Assembly (NCBI RefSeq): GCF_900155365.1
Contig: NZ_LT699742.1
Location: forward strand, 229,975-270,995
Reading direction: 5' to 3'
Source of the DNA: Collinsella bouchesdurhonensis
GTDB taxonomy: Bacteria > Actinomycetota > Coriobacteriia > Coriobacteriales > Coriobacteriaceae
Length of the DNA stretch: 41,021 nucleotides
The translations under genes and the position numbers were made by a program. Below are positions 39,613 to 41,021 of this stretch, in pieces; positions within the stretch are counted from its first letter, which is position 1, and each line of letters begins with the position of its first letter. The notes below the pieces were generated by a model. The model was not told the origin of the DNA, searched no databases, and saw only the letters and a list, made by a program, of their open reading frames with translations.

Positions 39613-40203
39613 ATGGCGAAGAAAGCCGAAAAAAAGATTGAGACCGCTTCTGTGCCTAAGGTGCTCAAAGTTGGCGTCGCTGCGGGTGTGCCTCCCGAGG
39701 AGAAGAGGACGTACACCTATGACGCTCGCAGCTACCGTTCTGACGTGTTGATCCCCGCATATTCATGCATCTTTTTTGCATGCGTCGCCATTTACTGTGT
39801 GGTTATCGGCTTCTTTGCGCCTATTGCCATCCTGGCGCTTGTTGTGTGCGCCTATACGCTGCTTAACACTTTTGTGGCCCATGCGTATCCGCGCGTGATC
39901 GAGCTTGATGCTACGAGCATCAGCTTTGAATCGTTTGGTCAGAAAAAGGTTTTTGCGCTGGACAGGCTCGAGCAATGTTCGCTTCGCTCTGCAGGCAACA
40001 GCGGCCATCTGTACTTGCGTATTGCCGAGAAGAACGACGCGGGGAGCGGTCGCGGGGCTCATGCGCGTTATTTTATTGACACCGAGGATAGCGTTGACCA
40101 GGACGGCAACTCCGCAATGGAGCTCAAGGATTTTCTGCTTGCCACCGAGGAGCGCGTCGATCCCGAGAATATTCGTGTTATCGCTCGTAAGCAAGGACGC
40201 TAG
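39613..40203 (+). CDS. Membrane protein with two helices, function unknown
   Basis: The 196-aa product starts at 39613 (MAKKAEKK) after AGAGGAG; the ATG at 39571 lies too close to the preceding terminator and lacks a ribosome site. The N-terminal 50 residues are soluble and Lys-rich. Hydrophobic segments cover about 58-78 (LIPAYSCIFFACVAIYCVVI) and 80-100. The C-terminal cytoplasmic or extracellular part (about 105-196) is a beta-rich segment reminiscent of PH-like or YcxB-like domains (RVIELDATSISFESFG, LDRLEQCSLR). That likeness is only an impression. It forms a single-gene unit with its own terminator. Confidence 0.75.
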   Translation: MAKKAEKKIETASVPKVLKVGVAAGVPPEEKRTYTYDARSYRSDVLIPAYSCIFFACVAIYCVVIGFFAPIAILALVVCAYTLLNTFVAHAYPRVIELDATSISFESFGQKKVFALDRLEQCSLRSAGNSGHLYLRIAEKNDAGSGRGAHARYFIDTEDSVDQDGNSAMELKDFLLATEERVDPENIRVIARKQGR

Positions 40204-40258
40204 AACTCTGCGGGCTTTTGGTCCCTTATATGCCGCATGGCGCTACAACTGACGTAAG

Positions 40259-40292
40259 ATTAAAGCCGCGCCGCTTGGTGCGGCTTTATTTG
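40259..40292 (+). terminator. Terminator after membrane protein gene
   Basis: TAAAGCCGC (40261-40269) and GCGGCTTTA (40280-40288) form a 9-bp perfect stem, then TTTG. Confidence 0.85.
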
Positions 40293-40329
40293 TAGGCAAC
40301 GCGTGCGAGCGCAGATGGGAGAATCGAGT

Positions 40330-40710
40330 ATGGCAACGATGGGTGAGGGTAATCCGGTAGAGCTCTTTAACATGCACGTGGCGCACGTGGGGATCAATGC
40401 AAAGGATCCGGACGAGGCGCAGCGTATTGCCAAGCAGTTTGAACTTTTGCTGGGTTTGACCCCGCGTGAGACGCCCATTTCGTTTTTCTCGGACACGCTG
40501 GTCGAGACAATGAAGCAGAATGGACGCGGCGAGCACGGCCATATCGGCCTTGCGGTAAACGATACGGCAGCTGCCGAGGCGTGGCTGCGTGAACGCGGCG
40601 TAGAGTTTATCGAGGAATCCCGCGTGCTTAACGAGGATGGTTCGACGTTCTTGATTTACCTCAAGGACCAGATCGGCGGCTTTGCCATTCATCTTTCTCA
40701 GGGCAAGTAG
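40330..40710 (+). CDS. VOC superfamily (glyoxalase/bleomycin-resistance fold) protein
   Basis: The 126-aa single VOC domain has two beta-alpha-beta-beta-beta units. The first opens HVAHVGINAKDPDEAQRIAK with the typical metal-ligand His, followed by LLGLTPRE. The second opens GHIGLAVNDTAAAEAWLRER and ends with FLIYLKDQIGGFAIHL, where a Glu ligand would be expected. Members bind divalent metals and act as isomerases, lyases or dioxygenases, or as resistance proteins; the substrate is unknown. The start at 40330 follows GGGAG by 8 nt; earlier in-frame ATGs at 40303 and 40315 are less well placed. Confidence 0.85.
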   Translation: MATMGEGNPVELFNMHVAHVGINAKDPDEAQRIAKQFELLLGLTPRETPISFFSDTLVETMKQNGRGEHGHIGLAVNDTAAAEAWLRERGVEFIEESRVLNEDGSTFLIYLKDQIGGFAIHLSQGK

Positions 40711-40762
40711 GCAACTTTTGACATCCGAGTCGAACGGTTCGAAAGAAATTAAAAAAAAGAGC

Positions 40763-40791
40763 TTGAATCGCTCGCTCCGCTCGAGTATTAT
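40763..40791 (+). promoter_or_regulatory. Promoter of tRNA-Leu(CAG)
   Basis: TTGAAT (40763-40768) and TATTAT (40786-40791) are exactly 17 bp apart, with an A-rich stretch upstream that could act as an UP element. Predicted start is about 40798, 4 nt before the mature tRNA. Confidence 0.7.
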
Positions 40792-40801
40792 TTAACAGCA
40801 C

Positions 40802-40888
40802 GCGGGCGTGGCGGAATTGGCAGACGCGTAGGCTTCAGGTGCCTATGGGCTTCGGCTCGTGAAGGTTCAAGTCCTTTCGCCCGCACCA
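40802..40888 (+). tRNA. tRNA-Leu (anticodon CAG)
   Basis: This is an 87-nt class II tRNA. The acceptor GCGGGCG pairs with CGCCCGC. The anticodon stem TAGGC/GCCTA encloses TTCAGGT, giving CAG. The long variable arm is GGGCTTCGGCTC, the T arm is GAAGGTTCAAGTCCTTT, and the discriminator A and CCA are encoded. Confidence 0.95.
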
Positions 40889-40898
40889 TCAAATGTTT

Positions 40899-40927
40899 AA
40901 GGCTTCCAGCAATGGGGGCCTTTTTTG
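40899..40927 (+). terminator. Terminator after tRNA-Leu(CAG)
   Basis: AAGGC and GCCTT, with partial inner pairing TCC/GGG, close a hairpin followed by TTTTTG. Confidence 0.75.
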
Positions 40928-40976
40928 TTAGGGCGCCGTGAGCGGACTTGAACCGATGAGGTCGCGAGGCGTGAAG

Positions 40977-40999
40977 CGGGCAGGCCGGCGGCCTGCCCG
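40977..40999. repeat. GC-rich perfect palindrome at window edge
   Basis: CGGGCAGGCC (40977-40986) and GGCCTGCCCG (40990-40999) form a 10-bp perfect stem with a 3-nt loop. The sequence from 40931 onward has no ORF with a ribosome site and may belong to a feature continuing beyond the window. Confidence 0.7.
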
Positions 41000-41021
41000 T
41001 AGCCGAGCGTGCGAGCGGGCG

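Noticed and set aside
1-41021. CRISPR array
   Set aside because: No series of regularly spaced direct repeats was seen; the repeats present are isolated palindromes.

Overview
This is a GC-rich, compactly coded bacterial segment, most likely from a gut-associated member of the Coriobacteriia (Collinsella-like Actinobacteria). The indications are an LPXTG-anchored surface protein with a Spy0128-type pilin domain, a serpin, GAT-family PTS and ribose-type ABC sugar uptake, and a mazG / divIC / ppx neighbourhood like that of Actinobacteria. The assignment is an inference from gene content. No rRNA or other strong taxonomic marker is present.

Layout. (1) 1-1860: housekeeping. The 3' part of birA converges on coaX and is followed by the initiator tRNA with its promoter and terminator. 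(2) 1860-9048: an accessory block between tRNA-fMet and trmO. It holds an AAA/DUF4143 ATPase bracketed by three near-identical 41-43 bp palindromes, a serpin, two paralogous ATP-grasp proteins of the R2K type, an RlaP-type nucleotidyltransferase, a GNAT acetyltransferase and a small membrane protein. A broken coding trace and a long RNA stem-loop also lie here. (3) 9045-10859: trmO and a membrane protein, both on the minus strand. (4) 11122-19268: a sugar or polyol utilisation locus made of a ROK kinase, a LacI regulator, and a divergent operon of Gfo/Idh/MocA dehydrogenase, TIM-barrel isomerase, Tat/lipoprotein binding protein, double ABC ATPase and permease. A perfect 24-bp palindrome in front of the operon is the obvious operator candidate. 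(5) 19450-26920: free-Met-R-sulfoxide reductase, an SDR, the LPXTG adhesin, a secreted nuclease with larE, a HAD phosphatase and a second LacI regulator. (6) 27111-34171: glmS, a YeiH transporter, mazG, a TetR regulator, divIC, ppx and tRNA-Leu(UAA). (7) 34172-39552: two TGTGACAAAA palindromes, a small TPR-like membrane protein, a HutC-type GntR regulator, and an operon coding for a TIM-like isomerase, a divergent YjbQ protein, PTS EIIB and PTS EIIC, closed by a strong terminator. (8) 39613-41021: a membrane protein, a VOC protein, tRNA-Leu(CAG) and a GC-rich palindrome at the edge.

How it works together. Two complete carbohydrate systems each carry their own regulator and enzymes (LacI/ROK/ABC and GntR/PTS). 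The substrate of neither can be read from sequence. The most unusual parts are the palindrome-bracketed ATPase, the R2K/RlaP/GNAT cluster (families linked to RNA repair or ligation chemistry), and the PTS operon that pairs an archaeal-style triosephosphate-isomerase homologue with an atypical YjbQ protein and has no EIIA gene beside it.
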